NCBI GenBank assembly: GCA_030834095.1
Contig: JAURGA010000012.1
Location: 1-37,585, forward strand
DNA: 37,585 nt
Source: Candidatus Nanopelagicales bacterium
GTDB lineage: Bacteria; Actinomycetota; Actinomycetes; Nanopelagicales; Nanopelagicaceae
Direction: 5' to 3'
A program made the translations under genes and the position numbers. The notes under the pieces were generated by a model that saw nothing but the letters and a program-made list of their open reading frames with translations, ran no database searches and was not told where the DNA came from. This document shows positions 28,278 through 35,688 of this stretch, piece after piece; the stretch's first letter is position 1; every line of letters starts with the position of its first letter.

Positions 28278-29219
28278 TTGTCTGATCTTAAGTTTTCCAT
28301 AATTGGGTCAGGCAGTATTGGCATCGGCTGGGCCATTGTCTTTGCCCGCGCTGGTTACAAAGTAAAGGTTTACGATATTGAAGAATCTGCCCTACGCAAC
28401 TTTGAAAACCAAGTAAAAAACCGCCTTGAATTACTTGATGCCAATAAGTTGCTCACAAATTCCCCTAAGAAAATTGCGGCAAGAATTAAGACAACTCTGG
28501 ACCTAACCGACGCAGTATCCGATGCGGATTTTGTTCAAGAGTGTGGTCCAGAAAACCTTGAGATCAAACGAGAGTTATTTACGAAACTGGCAAACTTAGC
28601 CAAATCTGATGCAATTATCGCTAGCTCTTCATCTGCGCTGCGCCCAAGTGAATTCGCTTCGAATATTGCAAGCAATGAGAGATGTCTGGTCGTTCACCCA
28701 GGTAATCCGCCTTATTTAATTTCAATTGCTGAAGTTGTTCCAGCAGAATTTACATCCGAAGAAGCAATAAAAACTTGTATAGATCTTCTGACTAAGGTTG
28801 GGATTATTCCAATTCGGGTTAACAACGAACCCCAGGGTTTTGTTTTCAATCGACTACAAGGCGCAATTTTGCGAGAGGCTTATTGTTTAGTGCGAGATGG
28901 CGTCATATCGCCAACAGATTTAGATTTGATCGTTACAGAAGGTTTAGGTAAACGCTGGTCGATTGTTGGGCCGTTCGCTACATCGGCGCTAAATGTTCGT
29001 GGCGGGATCAAAGCGCACGTAGCGCGAATGGGTAAGAGTTATTTTGAAATGGGCAGAGAACGTGGCCAGAACGATCCTTGGGATGGAGCGCTAGTGGAGC
29101 GCGTTGCAGCTGATATCGAAAGCAAATTGCCCGATGCTAAATGGGAGAAAAATACCCAGAAGCGCGATCTTGCACTTATGAAATTGACTAAGTTATTTGA
29201 AAAAGTAATCAAGCCCTAA
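28278..29219 (+). CDS. 3-hydroxyacyl-CoA dehydrogenase family protein, lambda-crystallin/L-gulonate 3-dehydrogenase-like
   Basis: A 313-residue NAD-dependent dehydrogenase. The Rossmann motif is GSGSIGIGWA (residues 10-19), with Asp33 (VYDIEE) favouring NAD over NADP. SSSSALRPSEFA occupies about 117-127. The catalytic His140 is in VVHPGNPPYLISIAEVVP, and the partner Glu152 is present. The HPxNPPYL form and single-domain size (about 310 residues) match lambda-crystallin, L-gulonate 3-dehydrogenase and carnitine dehydrogenase rather than the beta-oxidation FadB type. The free 3-hydroxy acid, rather than a CoA ester, may therefore be the substrate. The TTG start has AGAGG seven bases upstream. 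The gene ends one base from the convergent CoA-transferase gene. Confidence 0.87.
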   Translation: MSDLKFSIIGSGSIGIGWAIVFARAGYKVKVYDIEESALRNFENQVKNRLELLDANKLLTNSPKKIAARIKTTLDLTDAVSDADFVQECGPENLEIKRELFTKLANLAKSDAIIASSSSALRPSEFASNIASNERCLVVHPGNPPYLISIAEVVPAEFTSEEAIKTCIDLLTKVGIIPIRVNNEPQGFVFNRLQGAILREAYCLVRDGVISPTDLDLIVTEGLGKRWSIVGPFATSALNVRGGIKAHVARMGKSYFEMGRERGQNDPWDGALVERVAADIESKLPDAKWEKNTQKRDLALMKLTKLFEKVIKP

Positions 29220-29220
29220 A

Positions 29221-29994
29221 TTATTTATCGGATGTGCTCACCAGAGCGCGGACTTTCTCAAGTTCTGATTGTTCTGGCGCCTTAGTAGTCTTTAGATTTG
29301 GCGAAACCTTTAATTCCCAACCAGTATTTTCAATAGCCTGATCTATATCAACACCTGGATGTAGATATGTCATTGTCAGCTCTAAAGTTTCTGGATCTGG
29401 TTCTAAAATTCCTAGGTCGGTAATAACTCGACTTGGACCACCGCCACGTAATCTATTTTTCGCTCTTGAGCCAGGACCTTCGCCAAAGCCCATTGAGGTT
29501 ATGAAATCAACCTGCTTTACAAATGTTCTGGTTGTCTGACGAATAATTATTGCGACCTCTTTACAAGAAGCTGCGATCTCAGTTGCTCCTCCGGCTCCAG
29601 GCAAGCGAACTTTTGGCGAATCATAAGTTTGCCCAATGAAAGTCGTATTTATATTTGCAAATTTATCAATCTGAGCTGCACCTAAAAATCCAACATCAAT
29701 CCGGCCAGATTGCAGCCAGTAATTAAAGATTTCTGGCATACTAACAACAGTAAGTGCATGGTTGGCTAATTCGCCATCACCAATTGACAGTGGCAATTTT
29801 TGTGGGTTTGTATTGACTGTGCCAGATTCGTAAATCAGAAAGAGATTTGGGGCTTGCATCGACTTAGCGAGAATCGCTGCAGTGCTGGGAATACCGATAC
29901 CGACAAAGCAGGTATTTCCATCTTTAAGTGTTCGGGCAGCTGCGATTGTCATCATTTCATCTGCAGTCCAGGTGGAATTCAAGTTTTCACTCAT
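29221..29994 (-). CDS. CoA-transferase subunit B, CatJ-type (3-oxoadipate/glutaconate family)
   Basis: A 257-residue beta subunit of a family I CoA-transferase. CFVGIGIPSTAA (residues 29-40) is the GxGxPxxAA oxyanion element. The catalytic glutamate is Glu56 in LIYESGTV. LSIGDGELANHALTVVSMPEIFNYWLQSGRIDVGFLGAAQIDKFANINTT is typical of the family. The likeness to CatJ of the beta-ketoadipate pathway is strong, but related enzymes use glutaconate and other dicarboxylic or branched acids. It overlaps the end of the subunit A gene by 1 bp (TAATG), so the pair is co-translated. It is convergent, with a one-base gap, to the 3-hydroxyacyl-CoA dehydrogenase gene. Confidence 0.9.
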   Translation of the reverse strand: MSENLNSTWTADEMMTIAAARTLKDGNTCFVGIGIPSTAAILAKSMQAPNLFLIYESGTVNTNPQKLPLSIGDGELANHALTVVSMPEIFNYWLQSGRIDVGFLGAAQIDKFANINTTFIGQTYDSPKVRLPGAGGATEIAASCKEVAIIIRQTTRTFVKQVDFITSMGFGEGPGSRAKNRLRGGGPSRVITDLGILEPDPETLELTMTYLHPGVDIDQAIENTGWELKVSPNLKTTKAPEQSELEKVRALVSTSDK

Positions 29995-30821
29995 TACTTC
30001 TTACCTGCCGTGCTCTTGCTATAGATCTCGTCATCCAACCATTTACTAAAGATCTCTCGCTCTTTTGAAATCTCATCCCAGGCAATATATTGATTATTAT
30101 CGCGCTCGTAAAAATCTGATGCATAGGATGGCCAAGCACCATTTGGAACAACTGAGATCGCATCGATCAAGTTACTTGGAATAATCATTGAACTGAACTT
30201 AGGTGAGAATTTTTCGACTACCTCTTCGACGGTAACAATTACTTTAGACGCGGCAAATACCGCTTCCTTTGCAACACCTGTAATCCCCCACATCATTACA
30301 TTGCCAGCTTTATCAGCTTGCTGAGCATGAAGAATTGTTACATCAGGATTTATGGCTGCTACAGCTGTCAGAACTTCATCTGAGAAAGGCGATTTAACTT
30401 CTGAAACGTTCTTTGTGTGCTCTCCCAAATCCGACCCTGAATAACCCTTGAGAACTGCGAAACCAATTCCTGAAGCACCAGCAACATATCTGTTTGTTAG
30501 ACCGGCATGTGTGTGCTCTTCAATTTCGATCTTATTTGGCCAGCCATTTTGATAGGCATCTCGGAAGCGATGTAGCGAACCAACGCCGGGATTTCCGCCC
30601 CAAGAGAAAATCAGTTTCTTAATGCAGCCAGCGCCAATCATTTGATCATAAATTAAATCTGGCGTTAAGCGAACCGCGGTTAAGTCCTTAACCTTCTGGC
30701 GGATGATTTCATGGCCTGCTGCAAATGGAATCAGGTGAGTGAAGCCCTCCATGGCTATGAGGTCGCCACTTTTCACATAACTCTCTATCGCTTGGGGTAG
30801 CTCTAGAAATTTTGACACCAT
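29994..30821 (-). CDS. CoA-transferase subunit A, CatI-type (3-oxoadipate/glutaconate family)
   Basis: A 275-residue alpha subunit. It contains GDLIAMEGFTHLIPFAAGHEIIRQ near residues 18-41, LTPDLIYDQMIGAGCIKKLIFSWGGNPGVGSLHRFRDA, HTHAGLTNRYVAGASGIGFAVLKGYSGSDL, and VTILHAQQADKAGNVMMWGITGVAKEA. These match the CatI/GctA family closely, nearest to my recollection of the Pseudomonas B13 3-oxoadipate CoA-transferase. The enzyme would move CoA from succinyl- or acetyl-CoA to an organic acid made by the pathway. No ring-cleavage gene is in the window, so a non-aromatic source of the acid is likely. GGAG precedes the ATG by four bases. It is divergent from the SDR at 30922. Confidence 0.9.
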   Translation of the reverse strand: MVSKFLELPQAIESYVKSGDLIAMEGFTHLIPFAAGHEIIRQKVKDLTAVRLTPDLIYDQMIGAGCIKKLIFSWGGNPGVGSLHRFRDAYQNGWPNKIEIEEHTHAGLTNRYVAGASGIGFAVLKGYSGSDLGEHTKNVSEVKSPFSDEVLTAVAAINPDVTILHAQQADKAGNVMMWGITGVAKEAVFAASKVIVTVEEVVEKFSPKFSSMIIPSNLIDAISVVPNGAWPSYASDFYERDNNQYIAWDEISKEREIFSKWLDDEIYSKSTAGKK

Positions 30822-30848
30822 TTAACTCCATCTATTTATCTTGTCGTT

Positions 30849-30876
30849 ATCATAAAGGTAGTAGCGCGAAAGTTAA
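30849..30876 (-). promoter_or_regulatory. Possible promoter of the CoA-transferase operon
   Basis: On the minus strand, TTAACT (30871-30876), a 16-base spacer and TATGAT (30849-30854) give a sigma-A-like promoter about 30 bases upstream of the subunit A start. The -10 is near consensus and the -35 matches four of six positions. It is the only reasonable match in the 100-bp divergent gap. Confidence 0.4.
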
Positions 30877-30921
30877 ATAATAAGTACGCTTCAATTTAAG
30901 TAAAACAAATTAGGAGTTCGG

Positions 30922-31683
30922 ATGACGCACAGCAATATGGCTACAAATATGGCTAATAAAATAGCTGTTGTAACCGGTGGTTCATCTGGCATTGGATCCG
31001 CAATTGTTAACAGATTTGTTATAAATGGCGCACAGGTAATTTCAATTGATTTAAAGAAACCTGAATTTGAAATTGGAACTGTCCAACATTTCGACTGCGA
31101 TTTGACCGATGCGAACGCGGTTTCGCAGGTGTTCGAAGAGATTGCAAAGCTGCACCCTCAAATTGACGTTTTATGCGCCAATGCTGGAATAGTGCCGGCC
31201 TGGAGCCGCATCGCTGAAACAAATTTTAGTGACTGGAAAAAAGTCATTGATATCAATGTGAATGCGCTCTTCCTGACTATTTTACACGGCGCAAAGTTAT
31301 TGAGAAAAGGTTCTGGAACAGTCGTTGTTACCGGTTCCATAAACTCGATAAAGGGTGATCCCAATATCGCTTCTTATGTTGCGAGCAAACATGCTGCTCT
31401 TGGGATTATAAAGGCAGCCGCACTAGACCTTGGGCAAGATGGAATTAGAGTAAACGGGGTCGCACCTGGTCCCATCGCAACCAAGGCGCTGATTTCAAGA
31501 ATCGAAAAACGATTGGCGGACACCAACGGTACGCTCGATGACTATTTGGCAAAAATTGCAGACCAAACTGCACTTGGCAGAATTGCAACCGAGGAAGAAG
31601 TCATAAACACAATAGAATTCCTGGCTCTTGAACTTTCATCAGGAATTACCGGTCAATTAATTTCAGTAGATTGCGGAGCATAA
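30922..31683 (+). CDS. SDR-family oxidoreductase
   Basis: A 253-residue classical short-chain dehydrogenase. The cofactor motif is TGGSSGIG (residues 18-25). Asp43 in ISIDLKKP suggests NAD preference. CANAG (86-89) replaces NNAG. The active site is Ser139 region (TGSINS), Tyr152 and Lys156 in SYVASKHAALG. VNGVAPGPIATKAL and the C-terminal LISVDCGA complete the fold. AGGAG is five bases ahead of the ATG. It is not a close paralogue of the other two SDRs. The next SDR starts one base after its stop, so they form a two-gene operon. Substrate unknown. Confidence 0.9.
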   Translation: MTHSNMATNMANKIAVVTGGSSGIGSAIVNRFVINGAQVISIDLKKPEFEIGTVQHFDCDLTDANAVSQVFEEIAKLHPQIDVLCANAGIVPAWSRIAETNFSDWKKVIDINVNALFLTILHGAKLLRKGSGTVVVTGSINSIKGDPNIASYVASKHAALGIIKAAALDLGQDGIRVNGVAPGPIATKALISRIEKRLADTNGTLDDYLAKIADQTALGRIATEEEVINTIEFLALELSSGITGQLISVDCGA

Positions 31684-31684
31684 A

Positions 31685-32452
31685 ATGAGTTATGACTTAA
31701 CCGGAAAGACAGCGCTAGTCACTGGAGCATCTAGAGGCATAGGTGCAGCTGCTGCTCTTTCACTAGCTTCAGCTGGTGCACATGTAATTTCTCACTACAG
31801 TTCTTTTAGCGAAGGTGCAATTGAAAACTTAGCTGATATTCCTGAATCTCGAAAAACTTTCATCAAAGAAGATCTTTCAATTCCAGGATCGGGCAGAACC
31901 CTTTGGCAGAAGTCAATTGCCGCCGTGCCAAAAATAGATATTTTTGTAAATAATGCAGCCGTCAATATTGAAACACCATTCGAAGGAACGGCAGAAGTTT
32001 GGGATAAGGGCTGGGCTGATACCTTTGCAATAAATGTTTTTGAAGCTGCAAATATCATGAAGGAAGCGGTTGAGCATTTTCGTAAAATCGAAGGCGGCGT
32101 CATCATTTCGATGTCTAGCTGGTCGGGACAACGTGGATCAGCGCTTCCAACACTGCCGGCTTATGCAGCGTCTAAAGCAGCCGTGAAAGCGTTGACGCAG
32201 ACTATTGCAAAGAACTTTGCCAGAGAGGGCGTCCTGGCCTACATAATCTCCCCGGGAATAGTTAAGACTCGAATGTCAGATTTAGCAGCAGTTGTTCGAG
32301 GTGGCGAAGAGGCTATGAAATCTCAACTTGTAATGGGTGAACTAGTTAAACCAGAAGAACTTGGTGAGCTTATTGTTTTTCTCTCATCAGGGTCATGCCG
32401 ACATTTAACTGGTTCAACAATTGATGTAAATGGTGCTTCTTATATCCGTTAA
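31685..32452 (+). CDS. SDR-family oxidoreductase (paralogue of the 19092 gene)
   Basis: A 255-residue short-chain dehydrogenase. The cofactor motif is TGASRGIG (13-20), the NNAA strand is at 89-92, and the active site is Ser144-145 region (SMSSW), Tyr160 and Lys164 (PAYAASKAAV). The C-terminus is GSTIDVNGASYIR. Length, motif positions, the LYxxLxxDIPE segment (DIPESRK here, DIPEDRK in the other) and the C-terminus match the SDR at 19092-19859, pointing to an old duplication with both copies kept at the two ends of the metabolic cluster. GGAG within the previous gene's end serves as ribosome-binding site. It may act on an intermediate related to that of its paralogue. Confidence 0.9.
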   Translation: MSYDLTGKTALVTGASRGIGAAAALSLASAGAHVISHYSSFSEGAIENLADIPESRKTFIKEDLSIPGSGRTLWQKSIAAVPKIDIFVNNAAVNIETPFEGTAEVWDKGWADTFAINVFEAANIMKEAVEHFRKIEGGVIISMSSWSGQRGSALPTLPAYAASKAAVKALTQTIAKNFAREGVLAYIISPGIVKTRMSDLAAVVRGGEEAMKSQLVMGELVKPEELGELIVFLSSGSCRHLTGSTIDVNGASYIR

Positions 32453-32473
32453 GAATCCGCTTGATTTTTGACT

Positions 32474-32929
32474 TTATTTTCTACCATTCGAATGCATAGT
32501 GTTTCTATGAAAATCTTGCATCCCAACACCAAAGAGTTTTAAACTTTTTATAAGCCAAACTCCCTCAATCTTTGCAAACTCGTGTTCATATCCGCCCCAG
32601 AGATGGCCAATTTCTTCCTTATTGTGATATTTGTGCCAGGCGTAAAGATATGAAGTTGATTTGGCAGAGTCATCACTTTGAAGAGTAATCACTAAGTTTG
32701 AGATGTGATGGCTGGTAGCTAAGAAGGTTTCTGATAAACCTTTTGACACCATTTCAAGAATCTTATTTCGTCCTACCAAATTAGCTACCTCGGGGCCGTA
32801 ATCAACAACTGCGCCCTCTGCAAAGAGCGCGGCTAAATCTTCTGGCATATTTCGATCGAAGTAATAGCAGTATCTATAAACAAGTTCTTCAATGGTCTGT
32901 CGGTCAAGTTGAGAATCTGCTGTATTCAT
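32474..32929 (-). CDS. SnoaL-like (NTF2-fold) protein
   Basis: A 151-residue protein with the alpha+beta-barrel pattern of the SnoaL-like family. The opening helices IEELVYRYCYYFDRNMPEDLAALFAEGAVVDYG are typical. It continues with ILEMVSKGL, TSHHISNLVITLQSDDSAKSTSYLYAWHKYHN, and YEHEFAKIEGVWLIKSLKLFG. Members include steroid isomerases, dehydratases and many binding proteins; His-containing strand SHHISN may line the pocket. The start is placed at ATG 32929 because AGAGGA lies about ten bases upstream; a longer frame to 33004 would extend into the promoter region without a better site. It is convergent with the SDR pair and divergent from the importer operon. The substrate is unknown. Confidence 0.75.
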   Translation of the reverse strand: MNTADSQLDRQTIEELVYRYCYYFDRNMPEDLAALFAEGAVVDYGPEVANLVGRNKILEMVSKGLSETFLATSHHISNLVITLQSDDSAKSTSYLYAWHKYHNKEEIGHLWGGYEHEFAKIEGVWLIKSLKLFGVGMQDFHRNTMHSNGRK

Positions 32930-33084
32930 TCCACTAGGTTCCTCTAGATTGACAGAAATATCTAGCGCCTGATTCATGCGGCGCCCAGCGAGCATTGTTC
33001 GCAATGAGAACTACCGAGCAGTAAGAATAAAAAAGTTATTATTTTGTAACCATTTCCCCTGTTAAGTACGGAACTTTCATGTAA

Positions 33085-33113
33085 AGATTTCCCTCAGATT
33101 TCACCTAGATTTC
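33085..33113 (+). repeat. Three AGATTTC repeats at 11-bp spacing upstream of the importer operon
   Basis: AGATTTC occurs at 33085, 33096 and 33107, exactly one DNA helical turn apart. The array lies 29 bases before the GTG start of the ABC ATPase gene. TTTCATGT flanks the array at 33075-33082 and again at 33111-33118. The phasing suggests protein binding on one face of the DNA, perhaps for importer regulation. The function is inference. Confidence 0.5.
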
Positions 33114-33141
33114 ATGTTGTCGTCGAAGGGATTAACCAAGC

Positions 33142-33909
33142 GTGCCAACTAGCTCAAATAACGAAGTACTGATGGAGCTTTCTGGAGTTCGTAAAACTTT
33201 TGGCACTATCGAAGTTTTACATGGAATTGATTTACAGATAAGTAAGGGAAGTCATGCAGTAATTTTTGGTCCTTCTGGTTCTGGTAAATCAACCGTCCTG
33301 CGTTGTATGAATTTACTAGAGGAACCTCAAGAAGGTTCTATTAAATTTCTAGGAACCGAATATGGCCCAGGCAATGGTAAGGATGATGTGAAGCGTGGCA
33401 AGCCAATTGAATTAAGAAGAAAAGTTGGAATGGTTTTTCAACAATTCAATTTGTTCCCTCATCTTTCCGCGATTGATAATCTTGCGCTCCCGTATCGATC
33501 TATTCGCGGTGGGTCAGTTCAAGAAGCTCAAGAACGAGCTGCGCATGAACTAAATAAAGTTGGTCTCTTGAAATTCGCCACAAACTATCCTTCACAGCTC
33601 TCTGGTGGTCAGCAACAACGGGTTGCAATCGCTCGTGCGCTGAGTCTTGATCCAGAATTAATGTTATTTGATGAACCAACCTCTGCTCTGGATCCAGAAC
33701 TGGTAGGTGAAGTTCTGGCGGTAATGCGCCAACTAGCTGAATCAGGAATGACAATGGTAGTTGTGACACACGAAATGAACTTTGCGCGGGAAATAGGAGA
33801 TCTAAACGTCTTTATGGAAGCGGGAAATATAGTCGCCACTGGCGGGTCAGACTTCTTTGAGAATTGCACAAACCAACGTGCTCAGGAGTTTATTGGATCA
33901 GTTCTATGA
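33142..33909 (+). CDS. Amino-acid ABC transporter, ATP-binding protein
   Basis: A 255-residue nucleotide-binding subunit of the polar-amino-acid importer family (GlnQ/HisP type). Walker A is GPSGSGKST (residues 43-51), the Q-loop is in GMVFQQFNLFPHLSA, the signature is LSGGQQQRVAIARAL, Walker B is LMLFDEPTSALDPE, and the switch His is in VVVTHEMNFA. It has an insertion GPGNGKDDVKRGK between the first two motifs. A GTG start lies 11 bases after AAGGG. The stop overlaps the permease start (ATGA), so ATPase, permease and binding protein form one operon. It likely feeds the nearby catabolic genes. Confidence 0.95.
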   Translation: MPTSSNNEVLMELSGVRKTFGTIEVLHGIDLQISKGSHAVIFGPSGSGKSTVLRCMNLLEEPQEGSIKFLGTEYGPGNGKDDVKRGKPIELRRKVGMVFQQFNLFPHLSAIDNLALPYRSIRGGSVQEAQERAAHELNKVGLLKFATNYPSQLSGGQQQRVAIARALSLDPELMLFDEPTSALDPELVGEVLAVMRQLAESGMTMVVVTHEMNFAREIGDLNVFMEAGNIVATGGSDFFENCTNQRAQEFIGSVL

Positions 33910-34667
33910 TGCGCAGAGAAGAAGAGGGCGTTGCGCCAATTAACTTTATGTGGCACCTGGTCTGGGATTTCAAATGGGATCTCTTTAAGGGCCTTTTAAC
34001 AGCAGTCAACGTTTCGATTGCTGCTCTAATTCTTTCCATGGTAATTGGAATGATTTTCGCCTTGGCGCGGATGAGTCGATTTAAAGTCTTCTCAATATTT
34101 GCAACTGTTTATGTAAATATCTTTCGTGGTATTCCAGCTCTTGTGAGTGTGATCTGGGTTTATTTTGGTTGGTCCTTGCTATTTGGTCATAACTTCACCG
34201 TCTATCAAGCCGGTGTGATTGCTTTGACCCTTCTTTACTCCTCTTTCTTCTGCGAAATTTTCAGATCCGCACTTCAGGCAATCCATAAGGGACAGCGCGA
34301 AGCCGGAATGGCACTCGGGCTTACCCGAGGAAGAATCTTTAGATCAATTATGTTGCCACAGGCAACAAAGATTGCGATTCCAAATATTGGCAGCATGTAT
34401 ATCGGAATGATCAAAGATACCTCGACCTTTGCCATCATCGGGATGGTTGAAGTGGTTCGCGTTACTCAAAATTTGAACTCAACATACTTCCAGCCTTTCG
34501 TTCTTTACACCGCAGCAGCCGGACTTTATGTAGTCATCGCTTTCTTAGTTGACTTTATTTTCAGAAATGTAGAGCTCAATTTCTCATATCCGCCGCAAGG
34601 CCGAATCGCTAAATTTCTCAGCCGGAAAAAGAAGAAGAGGGTCGAAGGGTTGATGAAATCAACCTGA
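33906..34667 (+). CDS. Amino-acid ABC transporter, permease
   Basis: A 253-residue HisM/GlnP-type permease with about five membrane segments, for example AVNVSIAALILSMVIGMIFALA and the segments around VSVIWVYFGWSLLF and VIALTLLYSSFFCEIF. The EAA-loop is present as REAGMALGLTRGRIFRSIMLPQA, the contact site for the ATPase. The start is placed at ATG 33906, overlapping the ATPase stop. An upstream in-frame start at 33864 would add 14 residues from inside the ATPase gene and is not preferred. Only one permease gene is present, so the transporter may be a homodimer. The charged C-terminal tail ends in SRKKKKRVEG. Confidence 0.93.
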   Translation: MMRREEEGVAPINFMWHLVWDFKWDLFKGLLTAVNVSIAALILSMVIGMIFALARMSRFKVFSIFATVYVNIFRGIPALVSVIWVYFGWSLLFGHNFTVYQAGVIALTLLYSSFFCEIFRSALQAIHKGQREAGMALGLTRGRIFRSIMLPQATKIAIPNIGSMYIGMIKDTSTFAIIGMVEVVRVTQNLNSTYFQPFVLYTAAAGLYVVIAFLVDFIFRNVELNFSYPPQGRIAKFLSRKKKKRVEGLMKST

Positions 34668-34727
34668 TGATCTTCAATTTCCGGAGGAGAAAGCCCGGGA
34701 CGTCCCAAACAAATGAAAGGTAATCAA

Positions 34728-35552
34728 ATGCGCAAAAAGATTAGCTTGGCTGCAATAGCTGCACTTGTTGCATCCACTGTAATTTTTGCTGGAGCGAATA
34801 CTTCAGCAAATGCCGATACAAAGAACCGACTGAATCTGGTTAAGCCAGGCTCATTAATAGTTGGAATGACTCTGCAATTCAAGCCACAGATGTATCTAGA
34901 TGAAGATGGAAAGCCAGCTGGATACGATGTTGCATTGGTAAAGCGTCTGGCTAAGGCTCTCCGACTAAAGCTCGAAATCAAGAATATGGACTTTGCTGGC
35001 CTGATTCCTGGCCTTGTTTCAAAGCAATTTGACTTGGTATCAGTTGGATTAACAAAGAATCCAGATCGCGAAAAGTCAATTCAATTCGTCCGTGAATACA
35101 TGCCTTATACAACAGTATTGGCTGCACGCACAGGTGATTCAACCGGCAACACCAAAGAAGTTTGGAACGTTGCTGGCAAGAAAGTAACTGCACTGCAAGG
35201 TGCTGCTGCTTCTCGCATTGTAAAAGCAGATTTCCCTAACACAACTCTTGTTGAGTTCCCTCAACAAAATGATGCATTCCTAGAAGTAGTTTCTAGGCGC
35301 GCTGATGCAATTGTGGTTGAAGAGAATCTTCTAAACCAATTCAATAAGACCAACCCTGGTCAACTTAAGAAGGTTTCACTTCCTGCACCACTTAGCCAGG
35401 CTTTTGGTCAATGGACGGTTCAACTTGGTAACGATGCACTAGATGCGAAGTTGACTCGTTGGTTATGTTCAAACCAAGAGGGTGGATATTTGGCAAAAAC
35501 CTTTAAGAAGACAATGGGATACACCCAGCCAGCTCTTCCTGAGTGCGAATAG
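34728..35552 (+). CDS. Amino-acid ABC transporter, substrate-binding protein (SBP_bac_3)
   Basis: A 274-residue exported binding protein. A signal peptide spans residues 1-29 (MRKKISLAAIAALVASTVIFAGANTSANA). It lacks a lipobox cysteine, so release or another anchor is expected. The mature domain has the family-3 pattern: SLIVGMTLQFKPQMYLDEDGKPAGYDVALVKRLAKAL, then DFAGLIPGLVSKQFDLVSVGLTKNPDREKSIQF, and ADAIVVEENLLNQF. The start is ATG 34728, because AAAGG is seven bases upstream; an in-frame ATG at 34713 gives a longer signal. Missing lipid anchor is unusual for a Gram-positive binding protein. Ligand specificity is unknown, although polar amino acids and opine-like compounds are typical for this family. 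Confidence 0.93.
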   Translation: MRKKISLAAIAALVASTVIFAGANTSANADTKNRLNLVKPGSLIVGMTLQFKPQMYLDEDGKPAGYDVALVKRLAKALRLKLEIKNMDFAGLIPGLVSKQFDLVSVGLTKNPDREKSIQFVREYMPYTTVLAARTGDSTGNTKEVWNVAGKKVTALQGAAASRIVKADFPNTTLVEFPQQNDAFLEVVSRRADAIVVEENLLNQFNKTNPGQLKKVSLPAPLSQAFGQWTVQLGNDALDAKLTRWLCSNQEGGYLAKTFKKTMGYTQPALPECE

Positions 35553-35566
35553 TATAAATAGCTAGG

Positions 35567-35596
35567 AAATCTCGAAGTAAGATAACGTCGAGATTT
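35567..35596 (+). repeat. Perfect 9-bp inverted repeat after the binding-protein gene
   Basis: AAATCTCGA (35567-35575) and TCGAGATTT (35588-35596) are exact reverse complements around a 12-base loop. It starts 14 bases after the binding-protein stop. It may protect the 3' end of the abundant mRNA or act with the next hairpin; no T run follows it. It could also be a protein-binding palindrome. Confidence 0.6.
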
Positions 35597-35607
35597 GCAA
35601 GGAACTC

Positions 35608-35638
35608 GAACTGGCAACCTGAATAAGGTTGCCAGTTC
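35608..35638 (+). terminator. Perfect 12-bp hairpin, likely terminator or attenuator
   Basis: GAACTGGCAACC (35608-35619) and GGTTGCCAGTTC (35627-35638) pair perfectly around the 7-base loop TGAATAA. A modest T-rich tract, TCTTAATT, follows. It lies between the binding-protein gene and the second FAD oxidoreductase, so it probably ends or reduces transcription into the latter. The weak U-run means partial termination is plausible. Confidence 0.7.
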
Positions 35639-35688
35639 TCTTAATTAGGGTGCGAAAAATTGCGAGATAAGTGGAAGGATTTCAACTG

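Noticed and set aside
33930-34667. Missing second permease gene as a sign of a deletion.
   Set aside because: Homodimeric permeases are common in this importer family and the operon has tight overlaps with no scar.
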